NCBI GenBank assembly: GCA_018970465.1 | Contig: JAGWWI010000005.1 | Coordinates: 1 to 45,504 of the forward strand | Source of the DNA: Patescibacteria group bacterium | Lineage (GTDB): Bacteria > Patescibacteriota > Minisyncoccia > Phycocordibacterales > Phycocordibacteraceae | Length of the DNA: 45,504 bases | Direction: 5' to 3' | Shown here: in pieces, positions 15,978 through 25,810 of the stretch | Layout: each line of letters opens with the position of its first letter | Numbering within the stretch: the first letter of the stretch is position 1 | Position numbers and translations under genes: made by a program | The notes under the pieces: generated by a model | Database searches by the model: none | Told to the model about the DNA's origin: nothing | What the model saw: the letters and a program-made list of their open reading frames with translations, nothing else

Positions 15978-16784
15978 ATGCCTGATGCTGCAAGTCTTTT
16001 CAAAGGCACAGCGTGGTACTACGCACGCTATCGGCGGCCATACCTGCCGGAGATTTTTGACGACATCGTCGCTTATTACGACCTCAATGGCCATGGCCGT
16101 TTGCTCGATCTCGGCTGTGGCACCGGCGAGCTCGCAGTTCCGCTCGCCACACATTTTGAGAGCGTTATCGGCCTCGACCCGAGCGCGGAGATGCTCGCAG
16201 AGGCCAAGGAACGCGCCAAGCGTGAGGGCGTTGCGAACATCGAGTGGTGCGAGGGGAGAGCCGAGGAGGTAGACCCGAGCTATGGCCCTGTGCGGCTCAC
16301 CACGATCGGCGTCTCGTTCCACTGGATGAATCAGCCTACTGTGTTTGAGAAAGTCTACGAGATTACGGAGCAGGGCGGCGGCATGGTCATTATCGGCGAC
16401 ACCTCGCCCGTGCGGGGCAAGAGCAAGACCGAGGATTGGAAGATGAAGCGAAAGGAACTGATTATCAAATATCTCGGCGAGGAGCGCCGCGCGGGTGACC
16501 ATTTGCATAAGGAGTTTATCCCCGAGAAGCGACCGTTTGAGAAGCTTATTGCCGGGTCGCCCTTTAAAACCTTTGAGTTTAAAGAGTATCCGTACGAGAC
16601 AGAGCGCACCATTGATGAGATAGTCGGCTTCCTCTATTCGACCTCGTACGCTACCAAGCGGCTCTTTGGCGACCGCGCTGACGAGTTCGAGCAGGAGCTC
16701 CGCAGCGAACTGCTCCGCCTCGTCCCATCCGGCAAGTTTATCGAGGGAGGGAAGTCGGACGTGTTCTTTTTGTACAAATCTTAA
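15978..16784 (+). CDS. Class I SAM-dependent methyltransferase
   Basis: GRLLDLGCGTGELAVPLATHFESVIGLDPSAEMLAEAKERAKREGVANIEW. Confidence 0.88.
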   Translation: MPDAASLFKGTAWYYARYRRPYLPEIFDDIVAYYDLNGHGRLLDLGCGTGELAVPLATHFESVIGLDPSAEMLAEAKERAKREGVANIEWCEGRAEEVDPSYGPVRLTTIGVSFHWMNQPTVFEKVYEITEQGGGMVIIGDTSPVRGKSKTEDWKMKRKELIIKYLGEERRAGDHLHKEFIPEKRPFEKLIAGSPFKTFEFKEYPYETERTIDEIVGFLYSTSYATKRLFGDRADEFEQELRSELLRLVPSGKFIEGGKSDVFFLYKS

Positions 16785-16834
16785 CTTCTGTATAATAGCG
16801 CAACTAGACCACGAGTGGATGGTAAGATATATGC

Positions 16835-17665
16835 GTGGCTCGCGCGAAAATCCTCATACCGGCCTCAGTCCTACATCAGTTGTACGTCGTTAAGCGTTTG
16901 TCACCGCGGGCCATAGGACTCCGGTACGGCTGCGATGCCGTAACCGTCCGTACTCGCATACGAGAGGCGCACATGACGCTTCGGACAAAAAGTGCAGCGC
17001 AGACAAAATATCCGCGCCATGATTTTGCAGGGACGCATTTAGATAAGGCGCATATGCTGGGCTTTCGCTACGGTGATCTGAACGTATACATGCCGAAAGG
17101 CAAATCAGAAACCCTCGTGGTGCGCAGCCATACGACTTTGTTACCGCAAGCACATCTCTTCAATTCTTTGTTTAAGAGATACGGCATGGTAATCACGTCG
17201 CGTAATGCGCGCAGTCTCCAGCAGACCTGCTACTTGAATGAGTCGTTCAAGTTCTTGCTTGGTAAATATCCTGATGAGATACGAAAATGGCTTCTGAAGA
17301 ATGATGAACGCTTCTGGGCTTTTGCTGCGGGATATATAGATGCGGAAGGGACATTTGGCCTGAACCAAGGCAAAGGGCGATTCAAGATAGATGCCTATGA
17401 TCTGCCCATTCTCCAAGACATGAACACTTTTCTTATGCGGAAGGGGATACACACACGTTTCTTGCCCATAGCCCGTAAGGGAGAAAACGACTACGGATGG
17501 GTCTGGAGGGAGGATGTGTGGCGTCTCTCAGTCAATCAGGCGTCATCAATCGAACTTTTGATCAAGCGGTTGTACCCGCTCCTGCGTCATGGCAAGCGAC
17601 GAGCTGATGCTCGTAAAGTATTGAGAAACATAGTACAAAGGAGACGCAATGGGACGATTCGATAA
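16835..17665 (+). CDS. LAGLIDADG-type homing endonuclease-like protein
   Basis: HMLGFRYGDLNVY and FAAGYIDAEGTFGL motifs; last 17 nt overlap lepA. Confidence 0.78.
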   Translation: MARAKILIPASVLHQLYVVKRLSPRAIGLRYGCDAVTVRTRIREAHMTLRTKSAAQTKYPRHDFAGTHLDKAHMLGFRYGDLNVYMPKGKSETLVVRSHTTLLPQAHLFNSLFKRYGMVITSRNARSLQQTCYLNESFKFLLGKYPDEIRKWLLKNDERFWAFAAGYIDAEGTFGLNQGKGRFKIDAYDLPILQDMNTFLMRKGIHTRFLPIARKGENDYGWVWREDVWRLSVNQASSIELLIKRLYPLLRHGKRRADARKVLRNIVQRRRNGTIR

Positions 17666-19478
17666 TATCAGGAACTTCAGTATTGTGGCCCACGTGGACC
17701 ATGGGAAGTCCACATTGGCTGACAGAATGTTGGAGCGCACCGGGACCATCCCCGAGCGCTTGATGCGCGACCAGGTGCTCGACCGGATGGACCTCGAGCG
17801 CGAGCGGGGGATCACGATAAAGATGCAGCCGGTGCGGATGGTGTGGAAGGACTACGTCCTCAACCTGATCGACACGCCCGGCCACATCGACTTCGCCTAT
17901 GAGGTCTCGCGCGCCCTCTCGGCGGTCGAGGGCGTCTTGCTCTTGGTCGACTCGACCCAAGGCGTCGAAGCGCAGACCCTGACGACGCTCGAGATGGCGA
18001 AGGCCGCCGGCTGCGTCATCATCCCCGTCGTCTCGAAGATCGACGCGCCAGCGGCGCGCGTCGAGGAGGTCTCGGCCGAGCTCGCGCAATTGCTCGGCGT
18101 CGACGCCGCGACCGTGCTCCCCGTCTCGGGTCGCACCGGCGCGGGAGTTGACGCGCTCCTCGACGCGATCGTCGAGCGCGTCCCGCCCCCGAAGTTGGCA
18201 AAGTCGGGCTTTGCCAATTCGCAAAATTGGCAAAGTCCGACTTTGCCAGCAGAGGCGCGCGGCGTCATCTTCGACTTCTCGTATTCGATCCACCGCGGCA
18301 TCACGCTCTACGTGCGCGTCACCGACGGAGTGTTCAAGAAAGGGCAGCCCCTCGCGCTTCGCGCCGCGGACGCGGGCTTCACCGCGCTCGAGGTCGGCTA
18401 CTTCGCGCCCGAAGAGCGGCCTGCCGAAGCGCTCTCTGCGGGCGAGATCGGCTATATCGTGACGGGGATCAAGGAGGCGGGCGTCGCGCATGTGGGCGAC
18501 ACGGTGGGAGAGAAGGGCGGCCGGCTGCCGGCCCTAAGCGGCTTCGACCGGCCGCGGCCGGTCGTGTGGGCCTCCGTGTATCCGGAGAGCCAGGATGATC
18601 TCCCGCAGCTCCGGCAAGCGCTCGCGCGATTGCGCCTCTCCGACTCCTCGCTCTCGTTCGAGGAGGAGTCGTCGGGTGTCTTGGGGCGCGGATTCCGCTG
18701 CGGCTTCCTGGGGCTCCTCCACCTCGAGATCGTGATCGAGCGCCTGAAGCGCGAGGCGGGCCTCGCGCTCGTCGTCACGACGCCGACGATCTCCTACATC
18801 GTCTCCACGACCGCGGGCGCGCGCGAGACCGTCTATACGCCGTCGAAGTTCCCGCCCTACGGGAGCATCCAGATGATCGAGGAGCCATGGGCGAAGGTCG
18901 TGATCATCATGCCGTCCTCCGCGATGAGCCCCGTCGTGTCGCTTCTCTATGAGCACGAAGCTGAGAGCGAAGAAGTGGAGACGCTCCTCGACGGCCGCAT
19001 CGAGCTCACTGCCGAGATGCCGTTGCGCGAACTCATGCGCGGCTTCTTCGACTCGCTGAAAAACGTCTCGGCGGGCTACGCCTCGCTCTCGTACGAACTC
19101 CTCGAGAACCGGCCCGCGGACGTGGTGCGCCTCGACTGCCTCGTCGCGGGGGAGGAGGTGCCCGCCTTCGCGAAGATCGTCGCGCGGCGCCGAGTCGAGA
19201 TCGAGGCGGAGAAGCTCGTCGAGAAGCTCTACGCGACCCTGCCGCGCCAGCTCTTCGTCACCAAGATCCAGGCGCAGGCCTTGGGTCGCATCATCGCCTC
19301 GAAGTCCCTCTCCGCCTTGCGCAAGGACGTCACCGGCTACCTCTACGGCGGCGACGTCTCCCGCAAGAAGAAGCTCCTCGAGAAGCAGAAGAAGGGCAAG
19401 AAGAAATTGCAGGAAGGCGCGAAGGTCGAGATCCCCGCCGACGTGTTCATGAAGATGGTCCAGGACGCGGATCGCTAA
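17649..19478 (+). CDS. lepA: Elongation factor 4 (LepA)
   Basis: IRNFSIVAHVDHGKSTLADRMLERTG...[20 protein letters not shown]...DTPGHIDF; SD aaaggag. Confidence 0.95.
   Translation: MGRFDNIRNFSIVAHVDHGKSTLADRMLERTGTIPERLMRDQVLDRMDLERERGITIKMQPVRMVWKDYVLNLIDTPGHIDFAYEVSRALSAVEGVLLLVDSTQGVEAQTLTTLEMAKAAGCVIIPVVSKIDAPAARVEEVSAELAQLLGVDAATVLPVSGRTGAGVDALLDAIVERVPPPKLAKSGFANSQNWQSPTLPAEARGVIFDFSYSIHRGITLYVRVTDGVFKKGQPLALRAADAGFTALEVGYFAPEERPAEALSAGEIGYIVTGIKEAGVAHVGDTVGEKGGRLPALSGFDRPRPVVWASVYPESQDDLPQLRQALARLRLSDSSLSFEEESSGVLGRGFRCGFLGLLHLEIVIERLKREAGLALVVTTPTISYIVSTTAGARETVYTPSKFPPYGSIQMIEEPWAKVVIIMPSSAMSPVVSLLYEHEAESEEVETLLDGRIELTAEMPLRELMRGFFDSLKNVSAGYASLSYELLENRPADVVRLDCLVAGEEVPAFAKIVARRRVEIEAEKLVEKLYATLPRQLFVTKIQAQALGRIIASKSLSALRKDVTGYLYGGDVSRKKKLLEKQKKGKKKLQEGAKVEIPADVFMKMVQDADR
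18195..18248. repeat. Pair of REP-like palindromes inserted in frame within lepA
   Basis: TTGGCAAAGtcgggCTTTGCCAA then TTGGCAAAGTCCGACTTTGCCA. Confidence 0.75.
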
Positions 19479-19489
19479 GAATATAAAAA

Positions 19490-19519
19490 AAGAACGGCCG
19501 GGCAGATTGCCCGGCCGCC
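19490..19519 (+). terminator. Terminator between convergent lepA and M16 peptidase genes
   Basis: CGGCCGGGCA-gat-TGCCCGGCCG. Confidence 0.7.
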
Positions 19520-19526
19520 TTCCAAG

Positions 19527-20777
19527 TTAGGGTCGCATGAGTACTGTGAAGCGGCGCTCGGGAGCGAGGCGTTCAAGGACCCCTTGCACCTCAGGCATAC
19601 TGAGTGATTCCAGATTCGCGATTTTGTCCCCAAGTGTGCGGACGCTATGGTAATGTGCCAGACTTTCTCCGCATTCGTTTACGATTTGGTGATGGTTCGG
19701 ATCGATCATTTGCTTCGCCGCGATGCGCCTCCGCCGGACCTTTTCGAATCGAGCCGTCTGAGTAGCGCATCTCTCGATACACATAGTAACGCAGCCATCG
19801 AAGTCGTGTTCGGCCGACAGGTTTGCATTTTCGCAATGGACCCGGAATTCGACGGATGATCCGAGTGGTTCCCAGACGGGACTGACGTCATATGTCCACT
19901 GTCGCTTCTCCCGAATCTCGTCGAATAGTTCTTGAGAGAGCAACTCCCAAGCAACCTCCATAGCCGCCGGGTTCGTGGGAATCGTCGTGGCAGCCGCGCT
20001 CACGTATCGCATGTTTTGGAATCCCGGAACGTGCGGATTAAGTCGCAGTACGAACCCTGTATCCACTGGCTTGGGTGCATCGAACGGAACAGGAACCGGA
20101 CGGCGTACCCCGGGTTTTCCCGTGCCGAAAACGCTCTCTATCACAAGCGATACCAGCGTGGATGGCGCGAGTCCGCCAAGCGCGACGATGGTCATATTTG
20201 CGGGCGTATACCAACGGTCGTAATGCGTCTGCAGCTCCTGATGGGTTATGGCCAAGATCGACTCGGGTGTGCCCAGAGGGCAGACAAAACTGTGAAGTGG
20301 GTGGCCCGGGTACAAGGCCTGTCGTCGACGCGAGATTGGATCCCAGGTCACCTCTTTCACAACGTAGTCCTCTTTCCATTCTTCGAGGATGACTCGCCGC
20401 TCCTCCTCTACACCTTTTTCGAGCCGTGCAGTGAGCAGCATTGAGCCGAAGAGCTCAAGTCCGCGTGCGCATGAGCGTATGTCTACAGGGAGCGTGAAGC
20501 CATAGCTGGTTCCATTCCAACTTGTTCCGCCGAGATACGCGCGCCCTCCGAGATCGATGAAGAAGTCTCGCAACTCAATGGTAGGCAGAGGAGCGTTCTT
20601 GTTCGCGAGGTGTTCAACGAAATGTGCCATGCCAGGTCTCTCAGCCGGGTCGGCTTCAGATCCGCTATGGATGATGAAGCGGAAGATCTCGAAACCCTTG
20701 CTAGGGGCTTCTGCGACGTACACGGTTAGTCCATTCGGCAGCACGTGCCGTTCGAACTCTGCATAAGGGTCCCACAT
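19527..20777 (-). CDS. M16 family zinc metallopeptidase
   Basis: LPNGLTVYVAEAPSKG...PGMAHFVEHLANKN (HXXEH), RVILEEWKED, YTPANMTIVALGG. Confidence 0.88.
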   Translation of the reverse strand: MWDPYAEFERHVLPNGLTVYVAEAPSKGFEIFRFIIHSGSEADPAERPGMAHFVEHLANKNAPLPTIELRDFFIDLGGRAYLGGTSWNGTSYGFTLPVDIRSCARGLELFGSMLLTARLEKGVEEERRVILEEWKEDYVVKEVTWDPISRRRQALYPGHPLHSFVCPLGTPESILAITHQELQTHYDRWYTPANMTIVALGGLAPSTLVSLVIESVFGTGKPGVRRPVPVPFDAPKPVDTGFVLRLNPHVPGFQNMRYVSAAATTIPTNPAAMEVAWELLSQELFDEIREKRQWTYDVSPVWEPLGSSVEFRVHCENANLSAEHDFDGCVTMCIERCATQTARFEKVRRRRIAAKQMIDPNHHQIVNECGESLAHYHSVRTLGDKIANLESLSMPEVQGVLERLAPERRFTVLMRP

Positions 20778-20879
20778 GGGGCTGCTCCTTTTCTGTAAAG
20801 GTCTAGTCCTAGCGCAAGAGTAACATTGTTAAGACAGATAGTCAATGTTCGTTGGCAGGAGGAGTGCTATACTCGAGAC

Positions 20880-21218
20880 ATGCGCGCGAAGGATCTGCGG
20901 CAGGGGATTATCGTCGGGGTCTTGCTCGTCGCTTCGCTCTGGCTCGCCTCCCTCATCTGGAACCTCGCGGGGAAGGCCGAGATCGCGATCGGCCAGGAGG
21001 AGGACGCCAAGCGCCAATACCAGGAGCTCGAGGCGCGCAAAGCGACGCTCGAGGCGAACCTCGCCGAACTCGCGACCCCGCGCGGGCAGGACGAGGCGAT
21101 CCGCGAGGCCTTCGGCGTTGCCAAAGCGGGCGAAGGCGTTATCGTAGTGGTACCCCCGGCCTCCTCGACGCCCCCGGTCAAGAAGAGCTGGTGGCGCCGC
21201 TGGTTCGGGTGGCTCTAG
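20880..21218 (+). CDS. FtsB/DivIC-like septum formation protein
   Basis: Single TM + coiled coil, ...LEANLAELATPRGQDEAIREAFGVAKAGEGVIVVVPP. Confidence 0.7.
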   Translation: MRAKDLRQGIIVGVLLVASLWLASLIWNLAGKAEIAIGQEEDAKRQYQELEARKATLEANLAELATPRGQDEAIREAFGVAKAGEGVIVVVPPASSTPPVKKSWWRRWFGWL

Positions 21219-21222
21219 CGAG

Positions 21223-21292
21223 CGGGATTAGTTTAGTGGCAGAATAGTTGCTTCCCAAGCAATAGGCGCGAGTTCGATTCTCGCATCCCGCA
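21223..21292 (+). tRNA. tRNA-Gly(CCC)
   Basis: gcgggattagtttagtggcagaatagttgcttcccaagcaataggcgcgagttcgattctcgcatcccgca; anticodon loop ttcccaa. Confidence 0.95.
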
Positions 21293-21487
21293 CTGTGCTA
21301 CCGATAACCCCCGTCAATACCCCGCATGTGCATTGGGTTTTGTACAATGAGCACATGCCGAGCGCTCCGCTCCGGCACAGGCGATTGCCGCCGCAGTGGC
21401 CACGGCGCGAGGAGACTGATTTCACGTACCGATCCGTGCCTTAACGCACAAGCTGCATAGCGGAAACCCGAGGCCCCACAGGTATAC

Positions 21488-22546
21488 TCAGCGTCCCGAA
21501 CGACGAAGCACGAAGGGTGGGCGCCCCGGTTGTCCGAAGTCAGCGGAGGACACGAACGGACGTTGGTCCTTCAGAACCCTCCAGACCACGGCACACAGCT
21601 TTCGCGCCGTGGCCACTGCGGCGGCAGAGGAGCCTTTGCGGCTCTTGATGCGGGCATAGTACTTCCCGAAGCCCTTCACCCGCTTGGCGGCGCTCTGGTG
21701 GTGGGCCGCCTCCACGAGGACGAACCGCAAGTACGTCGACCCCGCCTTGATGATCTTGCCGTGCCGCGTCACGCCTCCCGAGGAGTACGTCGCCGGCACG
21801 AGCCCGGCGTATCCCATGAGCTGCTTGGCGGAAGGGAAGCGCTCCACCGTTCCGACCTCCGCCATGATGGTGAGCGCCGAGAGGTACGAGATGCCGGGAA
21901 TGGTCGTCAGCAAGCGCGCTCCCTCATTCTCGCCCACGGCCGCCTCAACGGCCCTGGCCGCTTCCTTGATCCGCCCGTCGAGCTCGCCGATGAGCGCGCG
22001 ATACTCCGCGAGGTGCCGCCCGAACGGCTCAGGGAGAGCGAGAGATGCCAGCCAGCGTTCGCCGCCCTTCGTCCACAAATCACACGGAGCGGCCAGCGCG
22101 TTCTTCCAGAGGATGCTGTGCACCTTGTTCTTGGCCTGCACCCGGAGCCGCACGAGCGAGGTATGGAAGCGCGCCAGCTCCTTCCACGCCCGCACCTCCT
22201 TGGGCGCATGATACGCCTCGGGCAGGAGGTTGCCCCGCAGCAAGTCGCAGAGCACTCCGGCGTCGATCATATCCGTCTTGATACGGGCCGAGGCGATGGC
22301 CTTCACCCGCCTCGGGTGCGCGATGTGCACGTCAATACCGAGCGATTCCAAGAGATCGGCATAGAAGTACCACTGCGAGACCGGCTCCACCGCGAGGGAG
22401 GCCCCGATCCATTCTTCGGCATACGAACGCACCGCCTCCGGCGTCGTCTCGATCTTCCGCTTGTCGAGTACCGTCCCGTCCCTATCCTTCACCACGAGCG
22501 TGGACGTGCGCTGATGCAGGTCCATGCCGATGAATACGTCAGTCAT
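21488..22546 (-). CDS. IS110-family transposase (DEDD RuvC-like + Transposase_20)
   Basis: MTDVFIGMDLHQRTSTLVVKDRDG...KTDMIDAGVLCDLLR...TIPGISYLSALTIMAEVGTVERFPSAKQLMGYAGLVPATYSSG. Confidence 0.92.
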   Translation of the reverse strand: MTDVFIGMDLHQRTSTLVVKDRDGTVLDKRKIETTPEAVRSYAEEWIGASLAVEPVSQWYFYADLLESLGIDVHIAHPRRVKAIASARIKTDMIDAGVLCDLLRGNLLPEAYHAPKEVRAWKELARFHTSLVRLRVQAKNKVHSILWKNALAAPCDLWTKGGERWLASLALPEPFGRHLAEYRALIGELDGRIKEAARAVEAAVGENEGARLLTTIPGISYLSALTIMAEVGTVERFPSAKQLMGYAGLVPATYSSGGVTRHGKIIKAGSTYLRFVLVEAAHHQSAAKRVKGFGKYYARIKSRKGSSAAAVATARKLCAVVWRVLKDQRPFVSSADFGQPGRPPFVLRRSGR

Positions 22547-22633
22547 ACGAGGTTTCGATGAACTGCTAATCTGCGGCACAAACCCAGCGTACTGCGAGTG
22601 GCACTGAAGGGGTTATAGCGGTATACTGGGCGC

Positions 22634-22822
22634 ATGACTACCGCGACGCAGCTCAAGAAGCTCGAACGGTTGGCGCAGGAGAGCGCCCGTTACGCGAAGA
22701 AAGCGCTCGCTAAGAGCCGCGAGTTCGAACTCTATGCCAGCGTGCTTGAGTACAAAACGGGGAAGGTGAAAGAGTACCCGTCTGTCGCGGCGATGTTCCG
22801 CGCCGCGAAGCGCGGGCGATGA
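22634..22822 (+). CDS. Putative antitoxin of a RelBE/ParDE-type pair
   Basis: 62-aa charged protein immediately upstream of, and overlapping, a RelE-like ORF. Confidence 0.6.
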   Translation: MTTATQLKKLERLAQESARYAKKALAKSREFELYASVLEYKTGKVKEYPSVAAMFRAAKRGR

Positions 22823-23082
22823 GGCGCAAGTTCCTCACGCCGGGATTCTTGCGCGCCCTCGCGAGCTTTGTCGACAAGCATCCGGAGTTCGCGACTAAAG
22901 CCGAGGAGGTCGCGAACCGAATCGTGACGGGAGAGCATGCTGGTCTGCGCATCCACGCGCTCCGTGGGCCGCTCAAAGGTCTGTATGCTGCCCGCATCTC
23001 GCAGGCGTATCGTATCGTCTTCGCGCTTGAGAGCGATCGCGTTATCTTCCTCGACATCGGCGCCCACGACGACGTGTACTGA
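22819..23082 (+). CDS. RelE/ParE superfamily toxin
   Basis: GLRIHALRGPLKGLYAARISQAYRIVFALESDRVIFLDIGAHDDVY; ATGA overlap with antitoxin. Confidence 0.8.
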   Translation: MRRKFLTPGFLRALASFVDKHPEFATKAEEVANRIVTGEHAGLRIHALRGPLKGLYAARISQAYRIVFALESDRVIFLDIGAHDDVY

Positions 23083-23137
23083 ATACTGCACGTAATCGGC
23101 GCGGACGATAGTCGTCCGCGCCGGTGTGAAGGCCGCT

Positions 23138-23674
23138 CTACTTCCTCGATTCCTCCCATGACAGGATCTTTCTCAGAACAGATTTGACGAACTCAAACTC
23201 GCCTCTCTGGACGTGCGGCACGATGGCCATGAAGAGCCTCCCCGCTTCCTGGTCGCTCATCGCCGCGAGCGCCGGCGAGTCGAGGGCGGTATCAAGAACT
23301 AGCATCAGCGAGGCGAAGAGGTTGTGCTGATAACCATCCGGCAGGTTCGGGATGATGCTGAAAGCGTTCACGAATGCAGTGACCAGGACGGCAGTCCCCT
23401 GATCCGATTCGTCCGGATCAGATCGCCTTGTCAGCAATGGGGTGTCCGGCCATGCCGCGATCTCGGCGTCAGTCATGCCGAGCTTGAGACGGTTGCCTGT
23501 GAGCCAGTGCACGACCTCCTTTTTCTGGTTGTCACGAAGGCCGAGGCCGTCGAGGTTTGGGAGTTTGACAAGAGCGTGTACCGTTGGTGCCCCCTTCTCA
23601 GCAAGGCTGCGGCCAGTCCGTACCGATATCCCGATTTCGGCGGTATCTACTCGATGATTGAAGACTTCGTGCAC
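23138..23674 (-). CDS. Hypothetical protein
   Basis: 178-aa ORF, MHEVFNHRVDTAEIGISVRTGRSLAEKGAPTVHALVKLPNLDGLGL... Confidence 0.6.
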   Translation of the reverse strand: MHEVFNHRVDTAEIGISVRTGRSLAEKGAPTVHALVKLPNLDGLGLRDNQKKEVVHWLTGNRLKLGMTDAEIAAWPDTPLLTRRSDPDESDQGTAVLVTAFVNAFSIIPNLPDGYQHNLFASLMLVLDTALDSPALAAMSDQEAGRLFMAIVPHVQRGEFEFVKSVLRKILSWEESRK

Positions 23675-23774
23675 CGTTCTCCTCCTATGTCTGTGGTTGA
23701 TCTGCCGCCACCTTGCGCTTTTTCTAGATTCCTGTCAATATGCGGGTATCGGCCCGACGGCCATTTTTATTTCT

Positions 23775-25577
23775 ATGCAAGAAATCCGGAACATCGCCAT
23801 CATCGCGCACGTCGACCACGGCAAGACCACGCTGACGGACGCGATCCTGAAGCAGTGCGGCGCGGTCGCGGACGGGGTCTCGATGGACAGCAACACGCTC
23901 GAGCGCGAGCGGGGGATCACGATCTACGCCAAGAACGCCGCGGTCGAATACAAAGGGACGAAGATCAACATCGTCGACACGCCCGGGCACGCCGACTTCG
24001 GCTCTGAGGTCGAGCGGGTCTTGCGCTCGATCGACTCGGTGCTGCTCGTCGTCGACGCGGCCGAGGGGCCGATGCCGCAGACGCGCTTCGTCCTCAAGAA
24101 GTCCTTGGAGCTCGGCTTGAAGCCAATCCTCGTCCTCAACAAGATAGATAAGCCCGCTGCGGACGCCGCGCGCGCGGAGGAACAGGTGCTCGAGCTCTTC
24201 CTCGAGCTCGGGGCGACCGACACGCAGGCGGACTTCCCGGTCGTCTACGCGATCGGCCGCGAAGGGCGGGCGGGCCTCGCGGCGGATGCTCTGGCGAGCG
24301 ACCTCTCGCCCCTCCTAGATTTGATACTGGCGAAGGTGCCTGCGGCGAACCCTACTTCGCCAGAGGCTTCGCAGGGCACAGCGCCGCTGCTTGCACAACC
24401 ATTTAACCTGGCCTACGACAACTTCCTCGGCCGCATGGCCGTCGCCCGCATCTATCAGGGCTCCATCAAGGCGGGGCAGGGCGTCTCGATCAAGAAGCCG
24501 GACGGCAGCGCGCGCGCGGGCAAGGTCACGAAGGTCTTCACCTTCTCCGGCCTCGACCGCGTCGAGGCGCCCGCGGCTGCGGCGGGCGACATCGCGCTTA
24601 TCGCTGGTTTGCCCGACATTTACATCGGCGAGACGATCACGACCGACCCCGCGGCCGCGCCCTTGCCTGCGATTGCCGTCGACGAGCCGACGATCACGCT
24701 GAACTTCCTCGTCAACGCGTCGCCCTTTGCCGGCCGGGAGGGCAAGTTCGTCACCTCGCGCCAGATCCGCGAGCGCCTCGAGAAGGAGCTCGAGGTGAAC
24801 GTGGGCCTCGCGGTCAGCTTCGGCGCGGCGGACCGCTTCGCCGTCTCGGGCCGCGGCGAGCTCCACATCGCCGTCCTCCTCGAGCAGATGCGCCGCGAGG
24901 GCTACGAGCTTGCGGTCTCGCAGCCGCAGGTCATCCTCCGCAAGGAGGGCGGCGAGACGCTCGAGCCCTATGAGGAGGTGGTCATCGACGCGCCGAGCGA
25001 ATATCAGGGCGCGATCATCGAACGCCTTGGCCAGCGCGCGTTCGTCCTCCAGGACCTCGCGCCCGAGGGGGGCGGCGTGCGCCTGACGCTCGAAGGGCCC
25101 ACCCGCGGGCTCTTGGGCTACAAGAACCAGTTCATCATCGACACCAGGGGCGAGGGCATCCTCTCGTCGCGCTTCGTCGGCTTCAAGCCGTGGGCGGGCG
25201 ATATCAAGAAGCGCGCTGTCGGCTCGATGATCTCGATGGCAGCGGGGAAGGCACTCGGCTACTCGCTCTGGAATCTGCAGGAGCGCGGCACGCTCTACGT
25301 GACGCCCGGCGCCGAGGTGTACGAGGGGCAGGTGATCGGCAACACCGCGAAGGGCGAAGAGATGATGGTGAACCCGACCAAGAACAAGAACCTCACGAAC
25401 GTCCGCGCCTCGGGCACCGACGAGGCGATCACGCTCGTCCCCGCCTGGCTCCTCTCGATCGAGCGCGGGCTCGAGGTCATGGCCGACGACGAGCTCCTCG
25501 AGATCACGCCGAGCTCCGTCCGGCTCCGCAAGGAATACTTGACTGAGATCGACCGCGCTCGCGCGCGCCGCGGCTAG
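23775..25577 (+). CDS. typA: GTP-binding protein TypA/BipA
   Basis: [27 protein letters not shown]...[17 protein letters not shown]...DTPGHADFG. Confidence 0.95.
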   Translation: MQEIRNIAIIAHVDHGKTTLTDAILKQCGAVADGVSMDSNTLERERGITIYAKNAAVEYKGTKINIVDTPGHADFGSEVERVLRSIDSVLLVVDAAEGPMPQTRFVLKKSLELGLKPILVLNKIDKPAADAARAEEQVLELFLELGATDTQADFPVVYAIGREGRAGLAADALASDLSPLLDLILAKVPAANPTSPEASQGTAPLLAQPFNLAYDNFLGRMAVARIYQGSIKAGQGVSIKKPDGSARAGKVTKVFTFSGLDRVEAPAAAAGDIALIAGLPDIYIGETITTDPAAAPLPAIAVDEPTITLNFLVNASPFAGREGKFVTSRQIRERLEKELEVNVGLAVSFGAADRFAVSGRGELHIAVLLEQMRREGYELAVSQPQVILRKEGGETLEPYEEVVIDAPSEYQGAIIERLGQRAFVLQDLAPEGGGVRLTLEGPTRGLLGYKNQFIIDTRGEGILSSRFVGFKPWAGDIKKRAVGSMISMAAGKALGYSLWNLQERGTLYVTPGAEVYEGQVIGNTAKGEEMMVNPTKNKNLTNVRASGTDEAITLVPAWLLSIERGLEVMADDELLEITPSSVRLRKEYLTEIDRARARRG

Positions 25578-25638
25578 CTCACGCGATTTTCACCGCCCGC
25601 CCGTAGGATGGAGCCATTATCGGCTCATCGCTACTGCC

Positions 25639-25797
25639 ATGCTCGTCAGCATCGCCGTCATCCTGCTCATCCTCTGGCTCCTCGGCATCGTCGGGGTCTA
25701 TTCGATCGGGTGGATCGTCCACATCCTGCTCGTCCTCGCGGTCATCGCGATCCTGATCCGCATCATCGCGGGCGAGTATCCCTTCGGCCCGCACTGA
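25639..25797 (+). CDS. Small hydrophobic lmo0937-like membrane protein
   Basis: MLVSIAVILLILWLLGIVGVYSIGWIVHILLVLAVIAILIRIIAGEYPFGPH; below the ORF-track length cutoff. Confidence 0.7.
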   Translation: MLVSIAVILLILWLLGIVGVYSIGWIVHILLVLAVIAILIRIIAGEYPFGPH

Positions 25798-25810
25798 ATC
25801 GGGAACGTGA

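Noticed and set aside
23098-23122. Palindrome ggcgcggacga-tag-tcgtccgcgcc considered as another REP element
   Set aside because: It lacks the GTCNGAC core and sits between convergent genes; best read as a terminator hairpin.
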